A DNA stretch of 30,928 bases from G963677915 sp963677915 (lineage in GTDB: Bacteria > Bacillota > Clostridia > Lachnospirales > Vallitaleaceae). The position numbers and the translations under genes are program-made. The notes under the pieces were generated by a model that was not told where the DNA came from, searched no databases, and saw only the letters and a program-made list of their open reading frames with translations. Location: assembly GCA_963677915.2 (NCBI GenBank), contig CAXXGE010000050.1, positions 1 to 30,928 on the forward strand. The letters run 5' to 3'. Position 1 is the stretch's first letter; every line of letters begins with the position of its first letter. Of this stretch, positions 1 to 7,981 are shown piece by piece.

Positions 1-1
1 C

Positions 2-1030
2 ATGCCAGCTATAGCAGTCATATTGCTTGCAGCAACTATGGGGTCCTATTTGGGAATAAAACTGAAAATGCCTGCTGGAGCCATGGTGGGTGCGCTGCTC
101 GCTGCAGCTGTGGCCAGTAATTTTTTTGCCGCTGGGATTTTGCCTGGCGGCATTCGTTTTCTTGCCCAGGCGGTTGCTGGGCTTGCAATCGGAGCTAAAA
201 TCAAGAAAAGCGATATCATCGAGTTGAGACGCATCTTCTGGGCAGCGGCAATGGCTGTCGGGATCATGCTGGGTGTCGGTGTTCTCATAGCGATTGCAAT
301 CAGCTCGTTGACCGGACAGGACCTGACCACTTCTCTATTTTCTAGTGCGCCCGGCGGTATTGTGGATATGTCCCTTATGAGCAGCAGCATGGGTGCAGAG
401 GTGACCATCGTGTCAGTTATGCAGCTGGTGCGGTTGACTTCCATCATTGTCTTTTTTCCACTCCTTCATAAGAAGTTATTCCGCTATGAGCCTGAAAGTG
501 TAGAACGGATCGGGAGAAAGAAAGGGAACAGGGAACAGAACAGGGTGCGTGCAGCCGTCTCTTTTGGGATTGCAGCGCTGTTCGGCATGATTGGGAACAT
601 ATCAGGCGTCCCTGCAGGCACGTTGATCTTTGCGATGGCAGGCACTGCACTGTATAATGTGCTGTCTTCAAGAGCGACGGTAACCCCTGTGATGGCCTTT
701 AGCGCCAAGATGCTTGCAGGTGCCTATATTGGAAGCAGTATTACGGTGGCAGCGCTTATTACATTGAAAAGTTTTGTCGTTCCGGCTTTGATCATGGTCG
801 CTGCCTACTTCGTCATGTCAAGCCTGATTGCGCTATGGCTGAAAAGGAAATTCGGGCTGGAGTTTATGACGGCTTTTTTTAGCTGTACACCTGGCGGGAT
901 GAGTGATATCAGCCTGATTGCCATGGACTACGGAGCCAATCTTCCGGTCATCACGGCAGTACAAATGTTCAGGGTCGTATCGGTTGTTGTGCTTTATCCT
1001 GTCATCATCAAGTTGCTCTCAGGCATTTAA
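2..1030 (+). CDS. AbrB-family integral membrane protein (putative transporter), possibly 5'-truncated
   Basis: The 342-residue product is almost entirely hydrophobic and built from two homologous halves. Residues 114-155 (starting SSAPGGIVDMSLMSS) and 294-335 (starting SCTPGGMSDISLIAM) share the pattern S-x-x-PGG-x-x-[DM][IM]SL followed by an AVQM/SVMQL-R helix. This internal duplication is typical of the Pfam family misnamed AbrB, whose members are membrane proteins of unknown substrate, not the DNA-binding AbrB regulator. Length fits the family (about 350 aa). The ATG sits at base 2, so the true start or a few more residues may lie outside the window and no ribosome site can be checked. It ends with TAA about 85 bases before speA, which has its own promoter candidate. 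Substrate unknown; the family call is firm, the transport role is inferred. Confidence 0.8.
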   Translation: MPAIAVILLAATMGSYLGIKLKMPAGAMVGALLAAAVASNFFAAGILPGGIRFLAQAVAGLAIGAKIKKSDIIELRRIFWAAAMAVGIMLGVGVLIAIAISSLTGQDLTTSLFSSAPGGIVDMSLMSSSMGAEVTIVSVMQLVRLTSIIVFFPLLHKKLFRYEPESVERIGRKKGNREQNRVRAAVSFGIAALFGMIGNISGVPAGTLIFAMAGTALYNVLSSRATVTPVMAFSAKMLAGAYIGSSITVAALITLKSFVVPALIMVAAYFVMSSLIALWLKRKFGLEFMTAFFSCTPGGMSDISLIAMDYGANLPVITAVQMFRVVSVVVLYPVIIKLLSGI

Positions 1031-1034
1031 ACAG

Positions 1035-1063
1035 TTGATTATTCTCCTGATTTCATATAAAAT
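1035..1063 (+). promoter_or_regulatory. Candidate sigma-A promoter for speA
   Basis: TTGATT (1035-1040) and TAAAAT (1058-1063) are separated by 17 bases in the short gap before speA. An alternative -10, TATAAA at 1056-1061, gives 15-base spacing. The leader of about 50 bases contains the palindrome at 1072-1084. Confidence 0.45.
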
Positions 1064-1071
1064 AACATTGA

Positions 1072-1084
1072 ATATTCCGAATAT
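1072..1084. promoter_or_regulatory. 13-bp palindrome in the speA leader, possible operator
   Basis: ATATTC-C-GAATAT is a perfect 6-1-6 inverted repeat just downstream of the candidate speA -10 box, close to the expected transcription start, where a bound repressor would act. No protein is known to bind it. AT-rich short palindromes also arise by chance. Confidence 0.3.
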
Positions 1085-1116
1085 GACAATCATTAATTTG
1101 TGGAAGGATTGGGGAA

Positions 1117-3036
1117 ATGAACAAGACGGAAATCCTTGGTAGATGGACAAAAGAAAAGTCCGAAGAATTATATGGAATCAAAAACTGGGGGTCCAGGTAT
1201 TTTTCCATATCGAAGAAAGGCGAAGTGCAGGTCAATCCTAATATTGGCAAGAGCAAGGCGGCAGTTAGTCTGATGGACATCATATCGGGTATCAAGGACC
1301 GTGGTCTTGATATGCCGGTACTGCTTAGAATAGAAAACCTTTTGGATGCGCAGATTACTTACCTGAATGAATCCTTTGCAGATGCGATGAAAAAGTTGGA
1401 CTACAAGGGTGTCTATAGAGGCGTTTATCCCATAAAAGTCAACCAGCAGCAGCAAGTCATTGAAGAGGTGACGAAATTCGGCCAAAGATACCATCATGGT
1501 CTTGAGGTTGGGAGCAAGCCTGAACTGGTAGCGGCGCTTTCGCTTATGAAGGACAAGGAAGCCTGCCTGGTTTGCAACGGGTACAAGGACGAAGAGTTCA
1601 TTGACCTGGGCCTCTATGCGATAAAAATGGGCTTTCAGGTGTTTTTCGTTATTGAAATGCCCGGTGAGCTGGACCTGATCGTTGAACGGTCCGAGAAGCT
1701 TGGCATCAAGCCCAATATCGGTATCCGTATCAAGCTCTCTGCACAGGCCGGCGGTCACTGGACAGAGTCAGGCGGTGACAGAAGCATTTTCGGCCTTAAC
1801 ATGTCCCAGACAATCGATATCGTGGATACGCTGAAGGAAAAAGGCATGCTGGACAGCCTGAAGCTTCTCCATTACCACCTGGGATCGCAGATTCCCAACA
1901 TAAGAGACATCCGTTCGGCTGTCCTTGAGGCGGCAAGGGTCTATGCGGAGCTCGTCAAGGAAGGTGCACCGATGGGGCATCTGGATCTTGGCGGCGGCTT
2001 GGCGATAGACTATGACGGATCGAATACGAATTTCGCCAGCAGCCGTAACTATTCTGTCGAGGAATACTGTACGGATATTGTGGAAGCGGTCATGTCCATC
2101 ATGGACAACAGCCAGGTACCGCATCCGAACATCATCACTGAGTCGGGACGCGCTCTGGTTGCCTACTATTCAATACTGCTTTTCAATGTGCTCGACGTAG
2201 CCCATTTCCAGGAGGAAGAAGTGGCCGAGCCCCCTACAGAAGAAAACCATGAAATGGTAAGAAATCTGTATGAAGCGAAGAAGAACCTGAATATAAAGAA
2301 CCTACAGGAAAGTTATAACGATGCCCTATACTACAGGGACGAAATCCGGGACGTCTTCAAAAGGGGAAGAATCAGCCTCCGAGAACGCGCCTATTCTGAG
2401 AAAATATTCTGGAGCATTGTCAATGACATTGCGAAGGAAAAGGACAAGCTCAAATTCAAGCCAAGGGAGCTGGACGAGATTTCAGATGCGGTTGCGGATA
2501 TCTACTACTGCAATTTTTCCGTATTCCAGTCGATTCCAGACAGCTGGGCGATTGACCAGCTGTTCCCTATGATGCCGATCCACAGGCTCAATGAGCTGCC
2601 TGCGAACAATGGCGTCATAGCGGATATTACCTGCGACTGCGACGGGAAAATCGATCATTTCATCGATCTGCATGATGTGAAGAGTGTCCTGCCGCTGCAC
2701 ACGCTGAAGCCGGATGAAGACTACTATCTGGCGACCTTCCTGGTCGGTGCCTATCAGGAGACGCTTGGCGACCTTCACAACCTGTTTGGCGACACGAACG
2801 TTGTCAGTGTCAGGATCCACGAGGATGGCTCCTTTGAAATCACCAACGAGATACAGGGCGATTCTGTTGCGGATGTCCTTTCCTATGTGGAATTCGATCC
2901 GAAGGAAATGCTGGCCAGCTTCAGGCAGACAGCGGAAACAGCTATCAAGGAGGGCCTCATAACAGCGCGGGACAGACAGACAATCATGTCGTCCTTCGAC
3001 AACGGCCTGAGAGGCTATACATATTACGAAAGATAG
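1117..3036 (+). CDS. speA: Biosynthetic arginine decarboxylase (SpeA)
   Basis: The 639-residue protein matches the biosynthetic, fold-type III (alanine-racemase-like) arginine decarboxylases, which convert L-arginine to agmatine and CO2 as the first step to putrescine and spermidine. Visible family marks are the N-terminal SEELYGIKNWGSRYF, the PLP lysine in YPIKVNQQQQVIEEV (K107), HYHLGSQIPNIRDI and LDLGGGLAIDYDGS for phosphate binding, ESGRALVAYYS, and the catalytic cysteine in ITCDCDGKIDHF (about C506). Length agrees with E. coli SpeA (about 630-660 aa). The ATG at 1117 follows a purine-rich GGAAGGATTGGGGAA stretch. It appears to be a single-gene unit, with its own promoter candidate and a strong terminator at 3048. 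Agmatine-using genes are not in the window. It should be cytoplasmic and need PLP and Mg2+. Confidence 0.95.
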   Translation: MNKTEILGRWTKEKSEELYGIKNWGSRYFSISKKGEVQVNPNIGKSKAAVSLMDIISGIKDRGLDMPVLLRIENLLDAQITYLNESFADAMKKLDYKGVYRGVYPIKVNQQQQVIEEVTKFGQRYHHGLEVGSKPELVAALSLMKDKEACLVCNGYKDEEFIDLGLYAIKMGFQVFFVIEMPGELDLIVERSEKLGIKPNIGIRIKLSAQAGGHWTESGGDRSIFGLNMSQTIDIVDTLKEKGMLDSLKLLHYHLGSQIPNIRDIRSAVLEAARVYAELVKEGAPMGHLDLGGGLAIDYDGSNTNFASSRNYSVEEYCTDIVEAVMSIMDNSQVPHPNIITESGRALVAYYSILLFNVLDVAHFQEEEVAEPPTEENHEMVRNLYEAKKNLNIKNLQESYNDALYYRDEIRDVFKRGRISLRERAYSEKIFWSIVNDIAKEKDKLKFKPRELDEISDAVADIYYCNFSVFQSIPDSWAIDQLFPMMPIHRLNELPANNGVIADITCDCDGKIDHFIDLHDVKSVLPLHTLKPDEDYYLATFLVGAYQETLGDLHNLFGDTNVVSVRIHEDGSFEITNEIQGDSVADVLSYVEFDPKEMLASFRQTAETAIKEGLITARDRQTIMSSFDNGLRGYTYYER

Positions 3037-3047
3037 GTTGCAGCTAT

Positions 3048-3075
3048 GCCGCTTCGGAATGCCGAAGCGGCTTTT
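3048..3075 (+). terminator. Rho-independent terminator after speA
   Basis: A perfect 10-bp GC-rich stem, GCCGCTTCGG / CCGAAGCGGC (3048-3057 and 3062-3071), closes on the loop AATG and is followed by TTTT. It starts 11 bases after the speA stop. An open frame running through it from 3046 is therefore not taken as the start of the next gene. Confidence 0.92.
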
Positions 3076-3098
3076 ACTATTTCAAGGCGAGTGTTCTG

Positions 3099-3107
3099 TG
3101 ATATAAT
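3099..3107 (+). promoter_or_regulatory. Extended -10 promoter for the HD-GYP gene cluster
   Basis: TG-A-TATAAT (TG at 3099-3100, TATAAT at 3102-3107) is a consensus extended -10 element between the speA terminator and the next gene. No good -35 is present (ATTTCA at 3079-3084 would give 17-base spacing), which extended -10 promoters tolerate. The start site would be about 3114, with a leader of some 28 bases. Confidence 0.6.
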
Positions 3108-3141
3108 CAGATTAGATAATAGTGACAGGCCAGGTGAGCAT

Positions 3142-4368
3142 ATGTACGGCTTTTTAAGAAATTTTCCTGAAGAGAATCTAGAATCCTATATGATTGAAAA
3201 GCATTGCCATAATTATGAGAGGGCTTTCTTTCTTGCACGCCTTTCCTTTGTTTCGGGGATTATTCTGTTGGCTTATGCCTTTCTCATCGATGATGTGATT
3301 GAAGTGAAAGCGGGCTTCCTTGTATTTTCGTTTGTCAACGGTATATTCTGGCTTGCGACGCTGAACAGACCTAAGGCAGTACGAGGCATCCATGTATCCT
3401 ATGAACGGTTTGTCATATGCGGCGAATTGATTCTGCTGCCGATCTGGTCGATGCTGATGGCAAGTACCAGCCGTAGTACCATGGCAGCAGCCTTTTACAT
3501 CACGATCGGTATCCTTGTTGTCGCAGTTTTCTTTGTTGTAAAATGGCAGACATTGGCAATGTTATACACAGCTGCTTTTGTTGTATACCTAGTTGCAGGA
3601 CAGTGGAATGCCTACCGTTTAATGGACCTGTCAAGCATTGTTCCGCCTTTTCTTTTCGTTGTGATTTCCTTTAATGTATCCAGGATCAGCCACAGGCGGT
3701 TCATTGAAAGCTTTGACATCAGACAGGTGCTGAGACAGAGGAATGTTGAACTTGAGACACTGCTGGAAGCCAAAGCGGCTGAACTGAAAGATTCGGAACG
3801 TCATGTGGCTTACGATATCATCAAGACATTGATAAAAATTCTGGAATACTACGATGAATACACAAAAGGCCATTCAGAACATGTTGCCAACCTGTCCAGA
3901 AGTATCGCTATAGAGATGGGAATGGACATTGAAGCACAGGAGGAAATCTATCTGTGCGGCCTCGTTCATGATATCGGCAAGCTGAATGTCCCTCATGAAA
4001 TTCTTAACAAACCTGCCCATCTGTCTAATGAAGAAAAGAAGGTGATGAAGCATCACAGCAATATGTCCTACAATCTGCTTGCAGATTCTAAAAGCCTTCA
4101 GAGAATTGCCTATATTGTCCAGTACCACCATGAGCATTGGGACGGCAACGGTTATCCCCTTGGCGTCAAACACGACAAGATTCCTTTGGAATCTCAGATT
4201 ATCATGGTAGCCGATGCATGGGATGCCATGCGCTCAACCAGGGTGTACAGAAAGGCGATGTCGCTGGATTCGGCAATCGAGCAATTGAAAGTGAATTCGG
4301 GAACCCAGTTTTCTCCAGATGTAGTGGATGCACTTTTGAGGCTGGTAGCTGAAGGGAGGATAGCTTGA
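3142..4368 (+). CDS. Membrane HD-GYP domain protein (putative cyclic-di-GMP phosphodiesterase)
   Basis: The 408-residue protein has about six hydrophobic segments (roughly residues 28-49, 54-73, 89-107, 114-133, 138-153, 166-181), a charged helical linker likely to be coiled coil (about 185-220), and a C-terminal HD-GYP domain (about 222-405). The domain keeps KGHSEHV (H244), the metal-binding HD pair in LVHDIGKL (H276-D277), HH at 304-305, HHEHWDGNGYP (329-339) and ADAWDAM. HD-GYP enzymes typically hydrolyse cyclic-di-GMP, though some act on related dinucleotides. The membrane half resembles no named sensor that I recognise. I chose ATG 3142 (AGGTGAG just upstream) because the in-frame extension to 3046 would start before the speA terminator. 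Its stop overlaps the next ATG (ATGA at 4368). Confidence 0.85.
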   Translation: MYGFLRNFPEENLESYMIEKHCHNYERAFFLARLSFVSGIILLAYAFLIDDVIEVKAGFLVFSFVNGIFWLATLNRPKAVRGIHVSYERFVICGELILLPIWSMLMASTSRSTMAAAFYITIGILVVAVFFVVKWQTLAMLYTAAFVVYLVAGQWNAYRLMDLSSIVPPFLFVVISFNVSRISHRRFIESFDIRQVLRQRNVELETLLEAKAAELKDSERHVAYDIIKTLIKILEYYDEYTKGHSEHVANLSRSIAIEMGMDIEAQEEIYLCGLVHDIGKLNVPHEILNKPAHLSNEEKKVMKHHSNMSYNLLADSKSLQRIAYIVQYHHEHWDGNGYPLGVKHDKIPLESQIIMVADAWDAMRSTRVYRKAMSLDSAIEQLKVNSGTQFSPDVVDALLRLVAEGRIA

Positions 4369-4448
4369 TGTTCGAAGGGATGCAGGTAGTCGTTACAGGA
4401 GCGGCACATGGAATCGGGAAAGCTGTAGAAGATTTCTATGAGGAATAA
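4368..4448 (+). pseudogene. 26-codon remnant of a short-chain dehydrogenase/reductase N-terminus
   Basis: An ATG overlapping the HD-GYP stop (ATGA) opens a 26-codon frame whose product begins MFEGMQVVVTGAAHGIGKAV and stops at TAA 4446-4448. The beta-strand plus TGAAHGIGKA is the NAD(P)-binding TGxxxGIG motif that begins the Rossmann fold of SDR enzymes (normally about 250 aa). Nothing downstream resembles the rest of an SDR, so this looks like what remains after an internal deletion. The stop-start overlap suggests it was once translationally coupled to the HD-GYP gene. A functional micropeptide is possible but unsupported. Confidence 0.55.
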
Positions 4449-4469
4449 GAGATGGGAAGAGGTGGACGG

Positions 4470-5105
4470 ATGAACATTGAAAATCTAAAAAAAGCAGAAA
4501 CGCTGTTCATGGAAAGATACCCTGCCGGATTTGCTGATGACGACCTGAATAAGATTCGCAGCAAGCACAAGATAGAAAAGATGACGGCCATGGCCCACGA
4601 GCTGTTGGCGCCGGAGCGGTTTGAGAACCGGGAAGAGGTAGCCGCGAGCATTGTCAAGATCGTCTCCTCCTCATCCCTGGTTTCGCTGTATGAGAAACCA
4701 AAATTCAAGGACTTTGTAGGCAGGCTGGGTAATGGCGAACTCGAGCTTTTGACTATGGGCTATTACGAGCAACTGCACGGTGACAGGGTCAAAGGCTTCC
4801 ATATGCTGCTGGATGTGCTGTCAAGGGGAAAGCTCGCCAAATGGACATTGATAACACTGCTTCAATATTACTACTACCCACATGTGGAAGTCTTTATCAA
4901 ACCGACTACATGCAAGGATATCATCAAGGTGTTCGACTTAAAAGGGCTGGTCTACAACCCTATGCCGTCACTTGAATTCTATGAAGATTTCAAGGAGCAG
5001 ATCATAACAATGAAAGCACATGTCAATCCTGATCTGGCACCAGACAATGGTGCGTTCACGGGATTCCTCATGCTGTCGATGGAAGGGATGATGACAAATG
5101 ACTAA
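4470..5105 (+). CDS. Conserved-looking hypothetical protein, 211 aa, function unknown
   Basis: I do not recognise this family. The product is soluble-looking with no signal peptide, mixed charge, predicted mainly helical, with aromatic-rich stretches such as LLQYYYYPHVEVF and a C-terminal SMEGMMTND. No catalytic or metal motif stands out. Two starts are possible: ATG 4470, preceded by AGAGGTGG at good spacing (preferred), and ATG 4452 six codons earlier, preceded by GAGGAA. It lies directly after the dehydrogenase remnant and overlaps the next gene by 8 bases, so the two following products are probably made together. Base composition and codon use look like the neighbours. A real gene, on the grounds of frame length, ribosome site and coupling; the role is open. 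Confidence 0.7.
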   Translation: MNIENLKKAETLFMERYPAGFADDDLNKIRSKHKIEKMTAMAHELLAPERFENREEVAASIVKIVSSSSLVSLYEKPKFKDFVGRLGNGELELLTMGYYEQLHGDRVKGFHMLLDVLSRGKLAKWTLITLLQYYYYPHVEVFIKPTTCKDIIKVFDLKGLVYNPMPSLEFYEDFKEQIITMKAHVNPDLAPDNGAFTGFLMLSMEGMMTND

Positions 5106-5685
5106 AACAATGAAGGCGGTACTTGTACTGTTTATCATCTACAGCGTTGTATCAACGGCTGTGAACTGGAGGACGATGAGCAGCAACACAAGACTGGAAT
5201 CAGAAGTGGCAGCGCTGAAAGACAGTCAAGGCGATTCGGGTGCCCAGACAACGGAGCTGACCGATGCACTGGATGAAGCTAAAAGGGCTGGCGCTAAAGC
5301 CGAGATGGAACTGGAGAATGCTTTGACATCTCTTGAAGCTGCCAATAAAGACAATGAGGAACTGAAAAGCGAACTGGCTGCATTGAAGGAGAAGTTCGGA
5401 TATGATCCATCAATCGAATGGACTTTATCAAGGTCGGGGCTGACTATTGAAGAAGTGGAAAACAGTCTCAAAGAGCATCCGGAAGTCATAGGTCAGGACG
5501 CAGTGCTTGGCGGGCGCATGGGATTCAACAGAGTCATGATGCTGACACCGAATTGGGTGTTCGGTCAATTCGAGGACGGCCATGTCCTTGGATGGGGCAT
5601 CTACGAGTATCAACATTCAAAAGGTGTCTTTACATGGAGGGAAATTGCATCTATACTAGATGGAGATATCCACATCGGCAAATAG
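5098..5685 (+). CDS. Membrane-anchored coiled-coil protein of unknown function
   Basis: The 195-residue product starts with one hydrophobic segment (about residues 6-23, VLVLFIIYSVVSTAVNW), acting as a signal anchor. A long Glu/Ala/Leu/Lys-rich heptad region (about 33-100) follows, typical of coiled coil. A compact C-terminal domain (about 102-195) contains WVFGQFEDGHVLGWGIYEY and resembles nothing I can name. Anchor and polarity suggest an oligomeric extracytoplasmic protein. Its ATG overlaps the end of the upstream gene by 8 bases, implying coupled translation, and the DjlA-like gene follows after 30 bases. No cysteine lipobox was seen. Function cannot be assigned. Confidence 0.75.
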   Translation: MTKTMKAVLVLFIIYSVVSTAVNWRTMSSNTRLESEVAALKDSQGDSGAQTTELTDALDEAKRAGAKAEMELENALTSLEAANKDNEELKSELAALKEKFGYDPSIEWTLSRSGLTIEEVENSLKEHPEVIGQDAVLGGRMGFNRVMMLTPNWVFGQFEDGHVLGWGIYEYQHSKGVFTWREIASILDGDIHIGK

Positions 5686-5715
5686 CCGTCAAGCAAAGAA
5701 AATATTGGAGTACAA

Positions 5716-6573
5716 ATGAGTTATTATCAAATTATCATTGCAGCGATAGTTGCATATGTGGCCTATAGAAAAGGCCGCAGCTGGATGATGTGGGGCTTTG
5801 GGGCCCTGGTGCTGCCTTACCTGGTCGTGCCTGCGTTCCTTGTCCTGGTGGCGTTTGCGCCTGCAAGGCCGTCCTTTGGCAATGCATCTTCCCACATGAA
5901 ATATGAAGCATTCGGCAATCTGAATCCCATTATCTCTTCGATCATGGCGCTAACAGCCATCATCGCCAAATCCGACGGCAGGATCAGCAAGGAGGAAGTG
6001 GCGCTGATAAAGCGGTACGTTTCAGCCCAGTTCGGTATTTCCGAATCGGAGCTTGCTAAATACAGCGAGGCTTTCGAATATGGCAAGAACCATCCTGAGC
6101 TATACGGGGATTTCGTTGCAATTCTGAGGCAATACAGCGTCCATTACCAATTCAGGATGGCGCTTGCGTACCTGTTCATCAATGTAGCGGTATGTGATGG
6201 ACCCGTCAAGGCGGATGAAGATGAAGTGCTTCGCAGGATTATCGTCGGTATCGGACTTTCCGGCTATGAATACGAGAGCTTGAAGAGCGGCATGGAAAAC
6301 GGAGGCGCCGGAAACTACAGTCATGCAGGCCGAAACCGGTATGACGCTTATGGAAGCAGCGAAGATCTTAAGTCGAAATACAAAAAGGTGCTGGGTGTTT
6401 CTGAGAATGCGGATTTCAATGAAATCAAAAAAGCCTATAGAAGGCTGGTCAAGGAATACCACCCTGATAAAGCGGCAGCCAAAGGCATGCCAGAGGGCTA
6501 TGAGAAACTGATGCACGAAAAAATAGTAGAAGTGAATGAAGCTTACGATTATCTGAAAAACGCTTATGCCTGA
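5716..6573 (+). CDS. DjlA-like membrane protein with TerB and C-terminal J domain
   Basis: The 285-residue protein has N-terminal hydrophobic segments (about 3-17 and 26-50), a TerB-like helical domain (about 70-190, with KSDGRISKEEVALIKRYV and the related CDGPVKADEDEVLRRI), a Gly/Ser/Asn-rich linker, and a J domain at about 219-285. The J domain carries the essential HPD tripeptide at 249-251 in KEYHPDKA. J domains stimulate the ATPase of DnaK (Hsp70). The order TM-TerB-J is that of E. coli DjlA (about 270 aa), a membrane co-chaperone. There is no Gly/Phe region or zinc domain, so it is not DnaJ itself. ATG 5716 follows TTGGAG. The stop codon lies in the loop of the terminator hairpin. Client or pathway is unknown. 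Confidence 0.85.
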   Translation: MSYYQIIIAAIVAYVAYRKGRSWMMWGFGALVLPYLVVPAFLVLVAFAPARPSFGNASSHMKYEAFGNLNPIISSIMALTAIIAKSDGRISKEEVALIKRYVSAQFGISESELAKYSEAFEYGKNHPELYGDFVAILRQYSVHYQFRMALAYLFINVAVCDGPVKADEDEVLRRIIVGIGLSGYEYESLKSGMENGGAGNYSHAGRNRYDAYGSSEDLKSKYKKVLGVSENADFNEIKKAYRRLVKEYHPDKAAAKGMPEGYEKLMHEKIVEVNEAYDYLKNAYA

Positions 6574-6588
6574 CGGCATAAGCGTTTT
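6557..6588. terminator. Bidirectional terminator between the DjlA-like gene and citrate synthase
   Basis: A perfect 14-bp stem (6557-6570 paired with 6575-6588) has AAAA on one outer end and TTTT on the other, so it can end transcription from either side. The core is CGCTTATGCC / GGCATAAGCG with loop TGAC. The first three loop bases are the TGA stop of the upstream gene, so the last codons of that gene form the left arm. The citrate synthase stop lies 23 bases further on, on the other strand. Confidence 0.9.
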
Positions 6589-6610
6589 GTCGAATAGTTG
6601 AATTTGATAA

Positions 6611-7981
6611 TCAGCGGTTGTCAATCTTGCTGTAGGAGCGGCGCTGCGCAACACTCTTGTAGGCAGGGCGTATGATCTTACCGGAGTTGACGATCTCCTC
6701 GATTCTGTGTGCGCTCCAACCTGTGATTCTTGCGATGGCAAAGAGTGGCGTGTAAAGCTCTTCAGGAATGTCAAGCATGCGATAGACGAAACCGGAATAG
6801 AAATCGACATTGGCGCTGATGTCCTTGGAAGTGCCTCTGAATTCATTGAACACATCAGGAGCCAGCTTTTCAACGGAAGCATAAAGCTCATATTCTTCTG
6901 CCAAGCCTTTTTCTTTAGCCAGCTTTTCGACAAAGCCCTTGAAAACGACAGCCCGTGGGTCGGATATCGTATAAACGGCATGACCAATTCCGTAAATAAG
7001 CCCGGAGCGGTCGAATGCCTCTTTTCTAAGCAGGGATCTCAAGTATTCTTTTATTGCTTCTTCGTCTTTCCAGTCTTCAACATTGGATTTCAGATCGGAA
7101 AACATCTCTGAAACCTTGATGTTGGCACCGCCGTGTCTTGGGCCTTTCAGTGAGCCGAGCGCTGCGGCGATTGCAGAATAGGTGTCTGTACCGGATGAAG
7201 TAACCACATGGGTCGTGAAGCTGGAGTTGTTGCCCCCGCCATGCTCTGCATGAAGAATAAGGGACATGTCAAGCAGTCTTGCTTCGAGTTCCGTATACTT
7301 GTGGTCATCACGAAGCATATATAAAATATTCTGTGCAGTGCTCAGATTAGGCTGCGGTGAGTGGATGATCAAACTCTCGTTCTTATAATAATGCTTGAAG
7401 GACTGGTAGCCATAGACTGCCAGGGATGGGAATTTGGCAATCAGTGACAGACACTGCTTGGTCACATTGGATATCTCTGTTGAATCCGCATTGTTGTCAA
7501 AGGAGTATAGAGCAAGGACGCTTCTTGCAAGTGAATTCATCATGTCCTTTGTAGGGGCTTTCATAATCATATCGGCAACGAAATTGTCGGGAAGCTCGCG
7601 GTACTCGCCGATGAGTTCGTTGAATTCAGCCAGCTCCTCGCGGGTTGGAAGATCTCCAAACATAAGCAGATAGGATATTTCTTCGAATCCCGGGTAACCG
7701 CCTTCAATAGCGCCGTTCACAAGGTCTTCGATGTCGTAGCCCCGGTAGATCAGGCGTCCGGGTACTGAAACCTTCTCACCTTCGTCGATGATATAGGAGT
7801 GTACTTCACCAATCCGGGTCAATCCTGCCAGAACACCCTTGTTTGCAGAGTCCCTGAGTCCTTTTTTGACGTCGTATTTTGTATATAGGTCCAAGTCGAC
7901 CGTATCTGCTGTTTTGATCATCTGTGACCATACACCCAGCATCAAATTCTCTTTGTTCATCTTTTTTTGTTTTTCTGTCAT
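6611..7981 (-). CDS. gltA: Citrate synthase
   Basis: The 456-residue protein belongs to the citrate/2-methylcitrate synthase family, condensing acetyl-CoA with oxaloacetate. The catalytic triad is visible: H247 in LHAEHGGGNNSSF, H334 in GIGHAVY and D393 in NVDFYSGF, together with GPRHGGAN (H283). N-terminal residues 1-60 form an extra helical region before VPGRLIYRGYDI. The start chosen is ATG 7981, with AAAGGAA at suitable spacing; a TTG two codons upstream is less likely. It is transcribed alone from a strong promoter at 8038-8066 and ends at a shared terminator. In a fermentative anaerobe this enzyme would feed the short oxidative branch to 2-oxoglutarate and glutamate. A 2-methylcitrate synthase role cannot be excluded from sequence, but no other methylcitrate-cycle gene is nearby. 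Confidence 0.93.
   Translation of the reverse strand: MTEKQKKMNKENLMLGVWSQMIKTADTVDLDLYTKYDVKKGLRDSANKGVLAGLTRIGEVHSYIIDEGEKVSVPGRLIYRGYDIEDLVNGAIEGGYPGFEEISYLLMFGDLPTREELAEFNELIGEYRELPDNFVADMIMKAPTKDMMNSLARSVLALYSFDNNADSTEISNVTKQCLSLIAKFPSLAVYGYQSFKHYYKNESLIIHSPQPNLSTAQNILYMLRDDHKYTELEARLLDMSLILHAEHGGGNNSSFTTHVVTSSGTDTYSAIAAALGSLKGPRHGGANIKVSEMFSDLKSNVEDWKDEEAIKEYLRSLLRKEAFDRSGLIYGIGHAVYTISDPRAVVFKGFVEKLAKEKGLAEEYELYASVEKLAPDVFNEFRGTSKDISANVDFYSGFVYRMLDIPEELYTPLFAIARITGWSAHRIEEIVNSGKIIRPAYKSVAQRRSYSKIDNR

Noticed and set aside
2..1030. Reading the first gene as the DNA-binding regulator AbrB
   Set aside because: The product is an integral membrane protein with duplicated PGG motifs; the AbrB label for this family is a historical misnomer.
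3046..3141. 32-codon N-terminal extension of the HD-GYP protein
   Set aside because: It would start before the speA terminator hairpin and ahead of the extended -10 promoter; ATG 3142 has a ribosome site and comes after both.
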